Source: Chryseobacterium sp. IHB B 17019 (lineage in GTDB: Bacteria > Bacteroidota > Bacteroidia > Flavobacteriales > Weeksellaceae). Taken from it: a DNA stretch of 64,000 nt. Position numbers and translations under genes: made by a program. Location of the stretch: positions 2,356,001 to 2,420,000 of the forward strand of contig NZ_CP013293.1 of NCBI RefSeq assembly GCF_001456155.1. The letters are read 5' to 3'. Of the stretch, positions 53,114 to 61,962 are shown piece by piece (positions within the stretch are counted from its first letter, which is position 1; every line of letters begins with the position of its first letter). The notes under the pieces were generated by a model. The model did no database searches, had not been told where the DNA came from, and was given only the letters and a program-made list of their open reading frames with translations.

Positions 53114-53276
53114 CTGGTGGCTGTGGCTCTCGAAGTCACCACTATTTCTAATTCCAACCGCCACCTAGCCCAGATTGCAGCGGCATCCTTTTTTGTTGCG
53201 GCCGGAGCGAAGCGGAGGCCGTAACAAAAAAGATATAGCGAAAAGCTGGAAATAGCTTCTAAAAAAGGATGCGAGA
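53114..53276. repeat. Dispersed intergenic repeat, copy 2 (reverse of copy 1)
   Basis: Reverse complement shows AGCTATTTCCAGC, TCGCTATATC, AAAAAAGGATGCCGCTGCAATC, GGGCTAGG and a TGACTTCGAGAGCCACAGCCACC palindrome, the same blocks as 26876-26980. An extra GC-rich GGCCTCCGCTTCGCTCCGGCC palindrome is inserted. It fills the middle of the 590-bp gap 52984-53570, which otherwise shows no gene. Confidence 0.6.
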
Positions 53277-53570
53277 GGTTTGAGGATAGAGGTCTGATGA
53301 TTGAAAACAGATTTTTCCTTCGTCAGAATGACATATTTAATTGTTCTGCCTTTTTATCATGAAAGCAAAAGCGACCGATCTAAAAAGACCGGCCACTTCA
53401 AATTATTTATTTTTACCTAACAATGTCGTAAGTATACAGTCTTAACGGAAAAGTTTACATGATATTTTAAAAAATAAAAAATATTTTTCCAGAATCAAAA
53501 TCCTACTGACAAACTGTTGTCATAGTCCTGTTTTATCTTTGTATCAACAATAACAAACAATATTAAAATT

Positions 53571-54062
53571 ATGACAACTACAGCAACAATCACAAAAAAA
53601 TTCATGACATCTGAACAGTTATTAGAGCACTGGCAAGGGCACAGAAACCTGACAAGAAGAGTAATCGAAATGTTTCCGGAAAAGGAGTTATTTGAGTTTT
53701 CTGTAGGCGGAATGAGACCTTTTGCGAAATTGGCCGTTGAGCTAATCAGCATCGGAGGACCTGCTTTGAAAGGAATCGTGGACAAAAATATGGAAGGCTA
53801 CAATGAAGAGGGTTTTAACCCAAAAACGAAAGAAGATTTACTAAAAAAATGGGACGAGGAAACGGAAGTAATTAACGATTATTATGCTCAGATTTCTGAA
53901 GAACGTTTCCAGGAGACTTTCAATTTATTCGGTCAGTATGAGTTTCCGGTATATCAGAATATTTTATATTTCATTGATAATGAGATCCATCACCGTGGAC
54001 AAGGATATGTTTACCTGAGAGCTTTGGGAATTGAACCGCCTTTTTTTTGGGAGAGATTTTAG
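53571..54062 (+). CDS. DinB-family protein
   Basis: A 163-aa four-helix-bundle protein. Candidate metal ligands are the His residues in LLEHWQGH near the start and in DNEIHHRGQGYVYLRALGI near the end, the usual DinB triad positions. Family members are metal-dependent thiol transferases or of unknown role. A TATCTTTG -7 box lies at 53534-53541. It converges with a WYL regulator gene; DinB and YafY-type regulators are often neighbours, so regulation by that protein is plausible. Confidence 0.88.
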   Translation: MTTTATITKKFMTSEQLLEHWQGHRNLTRRVIEMFPEKELFEFSVGGMRPFAKLAVELISIGGPALKGIVDKNMEGYNEEGFNPKTKEDLLKKWDEETEVINDYYAQISEERFQETFNLFGQYEFPVYQNILYFIDNEIHHRGQGYVYLRALGIEPPFFWERF

Positions 54063-54199
54063 GAGCATTAATGCCTTTATGGAGACTAAAATCTTTAATC
54101 AGATCTAATATGAGAAATCAATCATAATTAAAGGCCAAATAATTATATTTTTCTAATAAACCATCTTCAAATTAAATTAATATTGCTTAACCTCAACAA

Positions 54200-55168
54200 T
54201 CAGTTTGTTGGGGTTTTTATATGTTTATTTGAAATTTTTTCCAGCAAATCATTTAATTTTTCGGTAAGACTTTCCGGCTCCAATATTTTGGCATAATCTG
54301 CAAAAGTGATCAGCCAACGTGGAAAACCATCGTTGATCCACTCGGTTTCAAAGGTTAGCTCCATTCCTTCATCTGTTTCTATTTCATCAATTAATCCGTA
54401 ATATTTTTTTGAATTTACGAGATGATTCATAATTTTTTTCTCCACTAAAAGGCGAACCTTTATTTTATTTCCATTACCGTTTTTTCTGTAATCATTGATT
54501 TGCCCGTATTCCTGCAAAAATAGGTTCTGGGTTTTTGTAATCTGCAAAATCCTGTCGACCCGAAACTGCCTGAAATCATTCCTCAACGTGCAGAAAGCCA
54601 TGATATACCAGTAATTAAACTCAAAGAAAACACCTACAGCTTCAATGGTTCTTGTTGAAATTTTAGAATCCATGGTTTTATATTCTATTGTCAGCTGCTT
54701 TTTTTCCGCAATGCTTTCCAGAATAATTGGGATGACATTTTTTATATCGTCTTCGGTTTTAGGATGATAATTAAAGACATCAATCTGTTTTTCGATATTT
54801 TCAATTAAATTTCTGTCTGAATATTTTAATACGGAACGAACCTTTTCCATGGCAGTTTGATAGTGATTTCCCAAACTTTGATGTAAAAATTTCTGCATTA
54901 ATTTTTCAGCCGTAATAAAACTCAACACTTCTTCCTTCGTGAACATTACCGGCGGAAGTTTGTAGCCGTCCATTAACGAATATCCACTTCCTGCTTCACC
55001 GATGATAGGAATTCCGGCATTTTCCAGTGTTTTTACATCCCGGTAGATCGTCCTGATACTCACCTCAAATTTTTCAGCTAAATCCTGTGCTCTTACAATC
55101 GGTTTGGATTGCAATTGGGTGAGAATAGCGGTTACGCGGTCGAGTTTTTTGAGGTAGTGGTCGTTCAT
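54200..55168 (-). CDS. YafY-type transcriptional regulator (HTH and WYL domains)
   Basis: A 322-aa regulator. An N-terminal winged HTH (LDRVTAILTQLQSKPIVRAQDLAEKFEVS in two halves, then RTIYRDVKTLENAGIPI) is followed by a WYL sensor domain (about 140-220, FEFNYWYIMAFCTLRNDFRQFRVDRI) and a C-terminal WCX-like extension. WYL domains bind nucleic acid or small ligands and control stress or DNA damage genes. Simple sequence repeats lie directly upstream of its start. Confidence 0.9.
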   Translation of the reverse strand: MNDHYLKKLDRVTAILTQLQSKPIVRAQDLAEKFEVSIRTIYRDVKTLENAGIPIIGEAGSGYSLMDGYKLPPVMFTKEEVLSFITAEKLMQKFLHQSLGNHYQTAMEKVRSVLKYSDRNLIENIEKQIDVFNYHPKTEDDIKNVIPIILESIAEKKQLTIEYKTMDSKISTRTIEAVGVFFEFNYWYIMAFCTLRNDFRQFRVDRILQITKTQNLFLQEYGQINDYRKNGNGNKIKVRLLVEKKIMNHLVNSKKYYGLIDEIETDEGMELTFETEWINDGFPRWLITFADYAKILEPESLTEKLNDLLEKISNKHIKTPTN

Positions 55169-55173
55169 TTTTT

Positions 55174-55254
55174 GGGTTTGAGGGTTTGAGAGTTTTAGAG
55201 TTTTAGAGTTTTAGCAAAATATTTTCTATTTTCTATTTTCTATTTTCTATTTTC
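55174..55254. repeat. Cluster of short tandem repeats
   Basis: GGGTTTGA twice (55174-55189), AGTTTTAG three times (55191-55214) and TATTTTC five times (55220-55254) fill the space between the WYL regulator start and the ABC exporter stop. Slippage here could change regulator expression. Confidence 0.85.
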
Positions 55255-55263
55255 TAATTTTAA

Positions 55264-57072
55264 TCAATTATCTTTAAAAGTATTCATCAGTTTATCAAGA
55301 TTTAAGCTTCTTGCCGAGGCATCAAAAATTTCCCGGTAGGTTCCGTTGAGTTGTACCAATTCGCCATGAGTTCCGCTTTCCACGACGCGCCCTTTTTTCA
55401 TCACATAAATTTTATCCGAATCCAAAATCTGCGACAAAGAATGGGAAATAATAATCACGGTTCTACCCTCTTTTATGGCATCCAAAGAGTTCTTAATCTG
55501 TTCAGTAGCAATAGCATCCAGGCTTGCTGTAGGTTCGTCAAGGAAAATAATCGGTGGATTTTTTAAGAATAATCTGGCAATGGCGATTCTTTGCTGTTGA
55601 CCTCCGGAAAGTTGGGTGGCATCATGTCTATATCCATCCGGTAAGTCCAAAATCTGTTCGTGCAAATACGCTTTTTTCGCGGCTTCTTCAATTTCCTCAA
55701 AAGTCGCATTCATATTTCCGTAGCGGATATTATCTTCAATACTCCCCTGAAAAATGTGGTTTTTTTGGAGAACTAAACCAAGGTCTCCCCTCAAAGAGTT
55801 ATTATCAAATTCATTTAAACTCACATGATCCAGTAAAATTTCCCCAGAATCTGGAAGATAAAATTTACATAGAAGATTGATCACCGTGGATTTTCCGGCA
55901 CCACTCAAACCAACCAAAGCAGTAGTTTTTCCGTTCTCAATTTTCATGGAAACATCGTGTAGTGCCTGAGTTCCGTTGGGATAGGTGAAGTTTACATTTT
56001 TTAGTTCAAAATTTCCTTTGATGTTTTTCTCCACGAAAGTTCCGTTCGGTTCCATTTCGTTGTCGGCATTTAAAATATCAAAATATCCTTCTGCATAAAT
56101 CATTGCATCATTCATATCGTCATAAATCCTGTGTAATTGACGAATAGGGGCCGAAACATTGTTGAAAAGCATGATATGAAGCATGATCGCACCGATTGTC
56201 ATTTGCTGGTCCAGCACCAGATAAACCGTTAAAAGTATAATTAAAACAACCCCAAACTGTTCGATAAAAGTCTTTAATCCATCATAAATAAAATTCGTTT
56301 TCCGGGTGAACATCTGGCTTTCCATCAACTGCATCTGCAAATCGGATTGTTTTTTTCCTTCAAATTTTTCACGGATAAAACTTTTAATCACCATAATGGA
56401 ATTAATTAAGTTTAAAAGTCCGGAAGTTTTCTGCTCACGCTGATTCCTCAGAGTTCTTCTTACTCCGCCCAGCTTTTTCGCCTGTAAAGAACTGATATAA
56501 AAGTAAATAGGAACAATAACCGTGGAAACAATTCCCACATAAACGTTCTGCATATACATGATAATCAATGCAATAAATGCATTTGAGAACAATGGTAACA
56601 TATCAATAAAGAAATTCTGAACGAGTCTCGTTAAGCTTTCAATCCCTCGATCGATTCTGATCTGTAATTTTCCGGATTCATGGTTTTCATCATTAAAATA
56701 AGCAACTCTATACGTCAGAATCTTGTCAATTGCCGATTGTGCCAGAACGGAGCTTACATTAATCCTGATTTTTTCTCCATAAAATTTCTGCCCGAAATTG
56801 ATGAAAATATTCAGTAATTCTTTTCCCAATAAAATAATTGTAATGACCACCAGAATATGAATTCCCTCAGACATTGGGTGCGGAAGACGGGTCAGGCTTG
56901 TAACCTCATCTACCGTGTATTTCAAGACCAGCGGGTTGACCTGTGCTGCAAGAGCTCCTAAAAATGTAAGAAATAGAGTTCCATAAATCATCAAGCGGTA
57001 AGGCCTGATAAATGGGACCAGTTGTTTATAAATTCCAAATAATGTGACTGTTCTGTTGAAAGGTTTTGCCAT
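55264..57072 (-). CDS. ABC exporter, fused membrane and ATPase domains
   Basis: A 602-aa half-transporter from the ATG at 57072; the upstream in-frame codon is a GTG. Six membrane helices (about 25-320) precede the ATPase: Walker A GLSGAGKST, signature QLSGGQQQRIAIARL, Walker B IIFLDEPTASLD and H-loop IIISHSL. It works as a dimer, exporting lipids, peptides or drugs; the substrate cannot be read from the sequence. The next gene upstream on the same strand is lptB, about 90 nt away, but its function is probably separate. Confidence 0.92.
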   Translation of the reverse strand: MAKPFNRTVTLFGIYKQLVPFIRPYRLMIYGTLFLTFLGALAAQVNPLVLKYTVDEVTSLTRLPHPMSEGIHILVVITIILLGKELLNIFINFGQKFYGEKIRINVSSVLAQSAIDKILTYRVAYFNDENHESGKLQIRIDRGIESLTRLVQNFFIDMLPLFSNAFIALIIMYMQNVYVGIVSTVIVPIYFYISSLQAKKLGGVRRTLRNQREQKTSGLLNLINSIMVIKSFIREKFEGKKQSDLQMQLMESQMFTRKTNFIYDGLKTFIEQFGVVLIILLTVYLVLDQQMTIGAIMLHIMLFNNVSAPIRQLHRIYDDMNDAMIYAEGYFDILNADNEMEPNGTFVEKNIKGNFELKNVNFTYPNGTQALHDVSMKIENGKTTALVGLSGAGKSTVINLLCKFYLPDSGEILLDHVSLNEFDNNSLRGDLGLVLQKNHIFQGSIEDNIRYGNMNATFEEIEEAAKKAYLHEQILDLPDGYRHDATQLSGGQQQRIAIARLFLKNPPIIFLDEPTASLDAIATEQIKNSLDAIKEGRTVIIISHSLSQILDSDKIYVMKKGRVVESGTHGELVQLNGTYREIFDASARSLNLDKLMNTFKDN

Positions 57073-57163
57073 AGGAATTATTTTAACTAAAAAACGCACC
57101 GTTTTGCAAGAGAAAAGGTACGTTTTATTCTATTTTTCAGCAAATATTTGCTTTAATTTATGT

Positions 57164-58225
57164 TTATCCTTCGTAATGATAAGTCGTCAGATAATGCAGT
57201 TCAGGTTTACTTACTGCTTTAGATTCCGCTTCAGCCTGCTCCAATGAATACTGGGAATTGATTTCTTTTCTTTGGAATACAAAAGAATTATTGGCGTTTT
57301 TATCAACAACATCATTGAAAATATGCTCGATTTCAGAGTTTGCCAGTGATGCAAAACTAATATCCTCAAAACCGTGCATCAACCTTAAATCATCAAACTG
57401 ATCAAAATTTTCATCTACAAAACCCTGAAACTGATTTTTTGAATCAAAGTTTCCGGCCCATATATTATAAGCGTATGTTTTCTTTTTTGGTTTGTCTAAA
57501 ATACTCTGATAAACGAAGTTTTCACCCAAATAAGCTTCCCTTACCTGCGGATCGTTCGCCAGATCTTCCGGAAGTCCTTCTTTCAAAATCCTTCCTTCAA
57601 ACATGATGTATGTTTTATTGGTAATCGCTAAAGTCTGCTGAACATTATGGTCGGTAATCAAAATCCCGATGTTTTTATCAACCAAACTTCTCACGATTTT
57701 CTGAATATCTTCAACGGCAATAGGGTCTACTCCGGCAAAAGGCTCATCTAAAAGGATAAAATTCGGGCTTGTAGCAAGGCAGCGGGCAATTTCCGTTCTT
57801 CGTCTTTCTCCTCCGGACAAAAGGTCTCCACGGTTTTTACGGACGTGCTGCAATGAGAATTCTTCAATCAGCTCATCACATTTGATCTGCTGTTCACGTT
57901 TAGAAAGCTTTGTCAGCTGTAAAACTCCCATAATATTCTCTTCCACAGAAAGCTTACGGAAAACAGAGGCTTCCTGAGCAAGATAACCGATTCCCTTTTG
58001 GGCTCGGCGATACATCGCATCAGTGGTGATTTCCTGCTTATCAAGGAAAATTTTTCCTGAAGTGGGCTTAACCAAACCTACAATCATATAAAACGAAGTG
58101 GTTTTTCCTGCCCCGTTCGGACCAAGCAAACCAACAATTTCTCCCTGCTGAACCTGTACAGAAACGCCTTTTACAACTTTTTTAGGACCGTATTCCTTGA
58201 TTAAGTTTTCTCCTCGTAAAATCAT
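57164..58225 (-). CDS. lptB: LPS export ABC transporter ATPase LptB with C-terminal extension
   Basis: A 353-aa protein. Residues 1-241 are a standard LptB: Walker A GPNGAGKTT (35-43), LAQEASVFRKLSVEENI, signature LLSGGERRRTEIAR, Walker B FILLDEPFAGVDP, H-loop ITDHNV and the end GENFVYQ. About 110 extra residues follow, acidic and aromatic (NFDSKNQFQGFVDENFDQF). E. coli LptB is 241 aa, so the tail is unusual; it may contact LptF/G or another partner. The core activity, powering LPS extraction from the inner membrane, should be intact. Confidence 0.92.
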   Translation of the reverse strand: MILRGENLIKEYGPKKVVKGVSVQVQQGEIVGLLGPNGAGKTTSFYMIVGLVKPTSGKIFLDKQEITTDAMYRRAQKGIGYLAQEASVFRKLSVEENIMGVLQLTKLSKREQQIKCDELIEEFSLQHVRKNRGDLLSGGERRRTEIARCLATSPNFILLDEPFAGVDPIAVEDIQKIVRSLVDKNIGILITDHNVQQTLAITNKTYIMFEGRILKEGLPEDLANDPQVREAYLGENFVYQSILDKPKKKTYAYNIWAGNFDSKNQFQGFVDENFDQFDDLRLMHGFEDISFASLANSEIEHIFNDVVDKNANNSFVFQRKEINSQYSLEQAEAESKAVSKPELHYLTTYHYEG

Positions 58226-58388
58226 AACGGCAAAGATAAAGTTTTTTTGAATTGAAATTTTAGATTAAAGATTGTGCGTAAAAGTTTTATGAAATTTTAA
58301 TATCTCTGATTTAATTTATCGTTTTGTAACAACTTACTTTTTCAGACTACTTATTAAAAACAATTCACTTAATCTCAAAACATTAAAA

Positions 58389-58679
58389 ATGGAAAACTAC
58401 GGTTACACAAAAACAGAAGATCAGAATCAGCAGAATAATGCACCTTACCGTTCAGAAAAGAAAATTCCGGCAGCTTTGTTAGGTATTTTAGTAGGATGGC
58501 TGGCTTTAAATAAATTCTATCTCGGCTACACAAAAGAAGGGATCATACAGCTTGTTTTAAATGTTGTTACTCTTGGTGCAGCTTCTATTATTCCTTTTAT
58601 TGAAGGTATTTTATATTTATTTATGAGCGACAAGCAATTTGATGACACCTATGTTTATGGCAAAAAAGGCTGGCTATAA
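58389..58679 (+). CDS. TM2 domain membrane protein
   Basis: A 96-aa protein with a polar N-terminus (YTKTEDQNQQNN), then the TM2 pattern: a first helix (IPAALLGILVGWLALNKFYLGYTKEG, in two parts around LALNKFYLG) and a second helix (LNVVTLGAASIIPFIEGILYL) with the conserved DKQFDDTY end. The function of the family is not settled. It precedes an unknown gene on the same strand by 73 nt. Confidence 0.88.
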   Translation: MENYGYTKTEDQNQQNNAPYRSEKKIPAALLGILVGWLALNKFYLGYTKEGIIQLVLNVVTLGAASIIPFIEGILYLFMSDKQFDDTYVYGKKGWL

Positions 58680-58752
58680 GATTTAACATAAATTGTAAAG
58701 AATTTTATTTTATTTCCATAATTTTATAACACCAACCAACACATAAAATAAT

Positions 58753-59481
58753 ATGGAAAATAATCAACGGCTGACCGAGCTTCTGGCTCTGGATCTGGGT
58801 ATTACTATCAACAACAGAAGGCCTTATGCAAAAGAGGTTTTCAAATGGCAGGATATGGACCTTCTTCCCCATTCTTCGACCGATACCATGCTTTGCGAAA
58901 TCTATGAATGGAACGGAAGAAACTGGAGAACAACCAATAATAACCTCATCGGATATTTATTTTCGGGGGATCAACTGAATACGATTAAAAATCAATTAAA
59001 CAATGTCCCGAAACAACCGGCCCTAATCCCTGATTTTGAATTTACGAAAGACAGCATGATCGAATACGGATTGTCACTTCCTTCTCTTTTCAACATTGGA
59101 TTGAATGGAAATATCAAAGCTGCCAAAAATTTTTCGGTAAGGGTAAATGGTGTTACAAAATCAAGAATTACCAATATAGACTCACCCGGAATTGAAATTC
59201 TGAGGAGCTATTCAGAATTCACTCAAAGTAAATCCAAAACGTACAGGAAAAATATTAAGTTTAACTATTTAAGCACTTCCCTTTTCTTTGCGGAAAGCGT
59301 TGAAATTTACCTTGAAAAAGAATCAGGAGTAGGTTTGGATGTAAGCTTCCAGACTCAAAATGTGGAAGTCGAAGCCAAAGTGGATACTGATACAAAGAAA
59401 AATTTCATTTTAAAATACACCGGAAATCAGGCACCTTTTGCTGCAAAATTTACGAAAGGAAAGGAATTTGATATTTTTTAA
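58753..59481 (+). CDS. Protein of unknown function (242 aa)
   Basis: I do not recognise this family. The protein is soluble, without signal peptide or membrane segment. The N-terminal third has a W/E-rich part (VFKWQDMDLL, CEIYEWNGRNWRTTNN); the C-terminal half looks beta-rich with alternating charged and hydrophobic residues (VGLDVSFQTQNVEVEAKVDTD). No catalytic motif or cysteine cluster is visible. Codon use is like the neighbours. It lies downstream of the TM2 gene and ends at a large inverted repeat. Confidence 0.75.
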   Translation: MENNQRLTELLALDLGITINNRRPYAKEVFKWQDMDLLPHSSTDTMLCEIYEWNGRNWRTTNNNLIGYLFSGDQLNTIKNQLNNVPKQPALIPDFEFTKDSMIEYGLSLPSLFNIGLNGNIKAAKNFSVRVNGVTKSRITNIDSPGIEILRSYSEFTQSKSKTYRKNIKFNYLSTSLFFAESVEIYLEKESGVGLDVSFQTQNVEVEAKVDTDTKKNFILKYTGNQAPFAAKFTKGKEFDIF

Positions 59482-59491
59482 AAAATTAAAA

Positions 59492-59590
59492 GAGTTATAA
59501 GTTAAGAGTTATGAATTATGAGTTTCTTGTTGGCGAATATTTTTTACGCAATTATACAACTCATAATTCATAACTCTTAACTTATAACTC
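59492..59590. repeat. Perfect 33-bp inverted repeat
   Basis: The arms 59492-59524 and 59558-59590 are exact reverse complements with a 33-nt spacer. The arms are built from GTTA/TAAC words (for example AAGAGTTATGAATTATGAG). As RNA it would form a very stable hairpin after the unknown gene. Confidence 0.85.
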
Positions 59591-59632
59591 ATAAAAAAAT
59601 CCCTAACTTTGTTTACTAATACTGACTTTTCA

Positions 59633-60844
59633 ATGCAGAATAAGCTAAAGATCATCAATGATCCCGTTCACGGTTTTATCAGAATTCCACACGAAATTTT
59701 ATTCGATATTGTCGAACACCCTTACTTCCAAAGATTGCGTAGAATAGGACAGACAGGACTTTTGAACCTTATTTTTCCGGGAGCCACGCACACCAGATTT
59801 CACCATGCATTGGGAGCGATGCACCTAATGTTTACAGCTTTGGAAACGTTGAAGCAAAAAGGTGTAAAAATCTCTGAAACAGAGGAAAAAGGAGCTATGC
59901 TGGCGATTTTAATGCATGATATTGGCCACGGACCGTTTTCTCACGCGCTGGAAAGTATGTTGATGGACGACTGGCATCATGAAAAACTTTCGCTGTTATT
60001 GATGAATCGATTAAATGATGAATTTAATGGTGAATTATCATGTGCCATTGAGATGTTTCAGGGAAAATATCATAGAAAATTTTTCAATCAATTAATTTCT
60101 TCCCAACTGGATGTTGACAGGCTTGATTATTTAAAGCGTGACAGTTTTTTCACAGGAGTTTCTGAAGGGAATATCAATACTCAGAGGATTATTTCCATGA
60201 TGAATGTTTGTGACGAAGGCGAATTAGTGGTTGATGCAAAAGGAATTTATTCTATCGAAAACTTCTTAACGGCCAGAATGTTTATGTATTGGCAGGTATA
60301 TTATCATAAAACATCGGCATTGGCGGAGTTTTTATTGGTTAAAATTTTAGAAAGGGCAAAATATCTGGTTTCACAAGGTGTTGATCTTCCTGCCACTGAA
60401 AATCTCACCTATTTTTTATATCGTGGAAAAAGCTGCGCAACGGATGAAGATGTGGAAAGATTTACACAATTGGATGATAATGATATCATTCAGGCTATGA
60501 AAAGCTGGCAGAATTCCGATGATTTTGTTTTATCTTATTGGTGTAAGGCAGTGATTCAGAGAAATCTTCCAAAGACAATTATCTCTTCTCATTCATTCGA
60601 TCAAAGATTTATTGAAGAAAAAATCAAAAAAACCAATGAGCTTTTCGGAATTGATAATGGCCATGAACTTGTCCATGAAATCAAACGAAAACTCTTGCCA
60701 TATAATGCTGAAAAACAGCCAATTTACCTCTTACAGAAAAGCGGAGAAAAAATAAGGCTTGAAGATTCCCAAGACCAGCTTTTATCAGGATTGATGGTCA
60801 ACAAGACGACACGGTATATCCTGACTTTTCCAAGGGATATCTAA
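59633..60844 (+). CDS. HD-domain phosphohydrolase
   Basis: A 403-aa protein from the ATG at 59633. An in-frame TTG at 59609 lies inside the -7 box TAACTTTG (59604-59611) and is rejected. The HD metal site is visible: H in FHHALGAMH, the HD pair in LMHDIGHGPFSH, and the later Asp in SSQLDVDRLDYLKRDS. This is the family of dNTPase-like proteins (SAMHD1-related) common in Bacteroidota; the substrate, deoxynucleotide or other nucleotide, is unknown. It lies 86 nt before lpxD. Confidence 0.9.
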   Translation: MQNKLKIINDPVHGFIRIPHEILFDIVEHPYFQRLRRIGQTGLLNLIFPGATHTRFHHALGAMHLMFTALETLKQKGVKISETEEKGAMLAILMHDIGHGPFSHALESMLMDDWHHEKLSLLLMNRLNDEFNGELSCAIEMFQGKYHRKFFNQLISSQLDVDRLDYLKRDSFFTGVSEGNINTQRIISMMNVCDEGELVVDAKGIYSIENFLTARMFMYWQVYYHKTSALAEFLLVKILERAKYLVSQGVDLPATENLTYFLYRGKSCATDEDVERFTQLDDNDIIQAMKSWQNSDDFVLSYWCKAVIQRNLPKTIISSHSFDQRFIEEKIKKTNELFGIDNGHELVHEIKRKLLPYNAEKQPIYLLQKSGEKIRLEDSQDQLLSGLMVNKTTRYILTFPRDI

Positions 60845-60896
60845 ACATAATTTCTTAAAGTATATTAAAATTCACTATCCGAAATCCAAAAAATGT

Positions 60897-60924
60897 TTGC
60901 GAATTAGAGAATTTCTTATCTTTG
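60897..60924 (+). promoter_or_regulatory. Promoter of the lpxD-lpxC/fabZ-lpxA operon
   Basis: TTG (60897-60899), 17 nt, TATCTTTG (60917-60924). The ATG of lpxD is at 60931, about where transcription should begin, so the message would be leaderless or nearly so. Confidence 0.7.
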
Positions 60925-60930
60925 CAGAAT

Positions 60931-61962
60931 ATGGAATTTACAGCTTCGCAAATTGCAAGTTTTATTGACGGTAAAATAATAGGCGACGAGAGCACGCTTA
61001 TTACAGGAGTTTCACCAATTGAGCAGGGGGAATCAGGGCATCTTTCTTTTATAGCACAAGACAGATTTTCTCATTATTTGGACACTTCAAAATGTTCCGT
61101 TATCATCGTTTCTGAAAATCTTTTAACAAAAGATACCTATAATCCTACTATTATTGCAGTAAAAGATGCTTATCTTTCGTTCCAGGTCTTGATGAACCTG
61201 TACCAGGAGATGCAGGGCAGAAAACAGGGAGTTGAGGACGGTTCTTCGATCCATGATACGGCTGTCATCGGTGATGGAGTTTATATCGGTGCTTTTACTT
61301 ATGTTTCCGAAAAGGCGAAAATCGGGGAAGGATCTCAAATATATCCTCAGGTTTACATCGGGAAAGGCGTAAAAATTGGGAAAAACTGTAAGATTGACAG
61401 CGGAGCAAGGATTTATGATTATTGCATTATTGGTGATAATTGTGTGATCCATTCCAATACAGTAGTTGGCGGCGACGGATTTGGTTTCCAGCCTACAGCA
61501 GACGGATTCAAAAAAATTCCTCAGCTGGGAAATGTTATCATTGAAAATGATGTGGAAATTGGCTCGAACTGTAGTATTGACAGAGCTACAATCGGTTCTA
61601 CCATTATCGGGAAAGGGACCAAAATAGATAATCTGATCCAGATTGCACATAATGTAAAAATCGGACAGAACAACGTAATTGCAGCACAGGCCGGAATTGC
61701 GGGATCTACAACTATTGGTGACTGGAACCAGATCGGCGGACAGGTGGGAATTGTTGGTCATATTAAAATTGGGAATCAGGTGAGAATTCAGGCTCAGAGT
61801 GGTGTGAATTCGAGCGTTAGTGATAAAGAAACATTGTACGGCTCACCGGCAATCAGCTACAATGACTATCTGAGAAACTATGTTCATTTCAGGAATTTTA
61901 CTGAAATTGTAAACAGAATAAATAATCTTGAGAATACCTCAAAAGATAAAACTAATGAGTGA
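60931..61962 (+). CDS. lpxD: UDP-3-O-acylglucosamine N-acyltransferase
   Basis: A 343-aa enzyme adding the second acyl chain to UDP-glucosamine in lipid A synthesis. The start [18 protein letters not shown] at 60931 is chosen because the upstream in-frame TTG lies in the -7 box. The N-terminal uridine-binding domain (1-100) is followed by left-handed hexapeptide repeats with the catalytic His in [11 protein letters not shown] and GGDGFGFQP. Its stop overlaps the start of lpxC by 8 bp. Confidence 0.95.
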   Translation: MEFTASQIASFIDGKIIGDESTLITGVSPIEQGESGHLSFIAQDRFSHYLDTSKCSVIIVSENLLTKDTYNPTIIAVKDAYLSFQVLMNLYQEMQGRKQGVEDGSSIHDTAVIGDGVYIGAFTYVSEKAKIGEGSQIYPQVYIGKGVKIGKNCKIDSGARIYDYCIIGDNCVIHSNTVVGGDGFGFQPTADGFKKIPQLGNVIIENDVEIGSNCSIDRATIGSTIIGKGTKIDNLIQIAHNVKIGQNNVIAAQAGIAGSTTIGDWNQIGGQVGIVGHIKIGNQVRIQAQSGVNSSVSDKETLYGSPAISYNDYLRNYVHFRNFTEIVNRINNLENTSKDKTNE

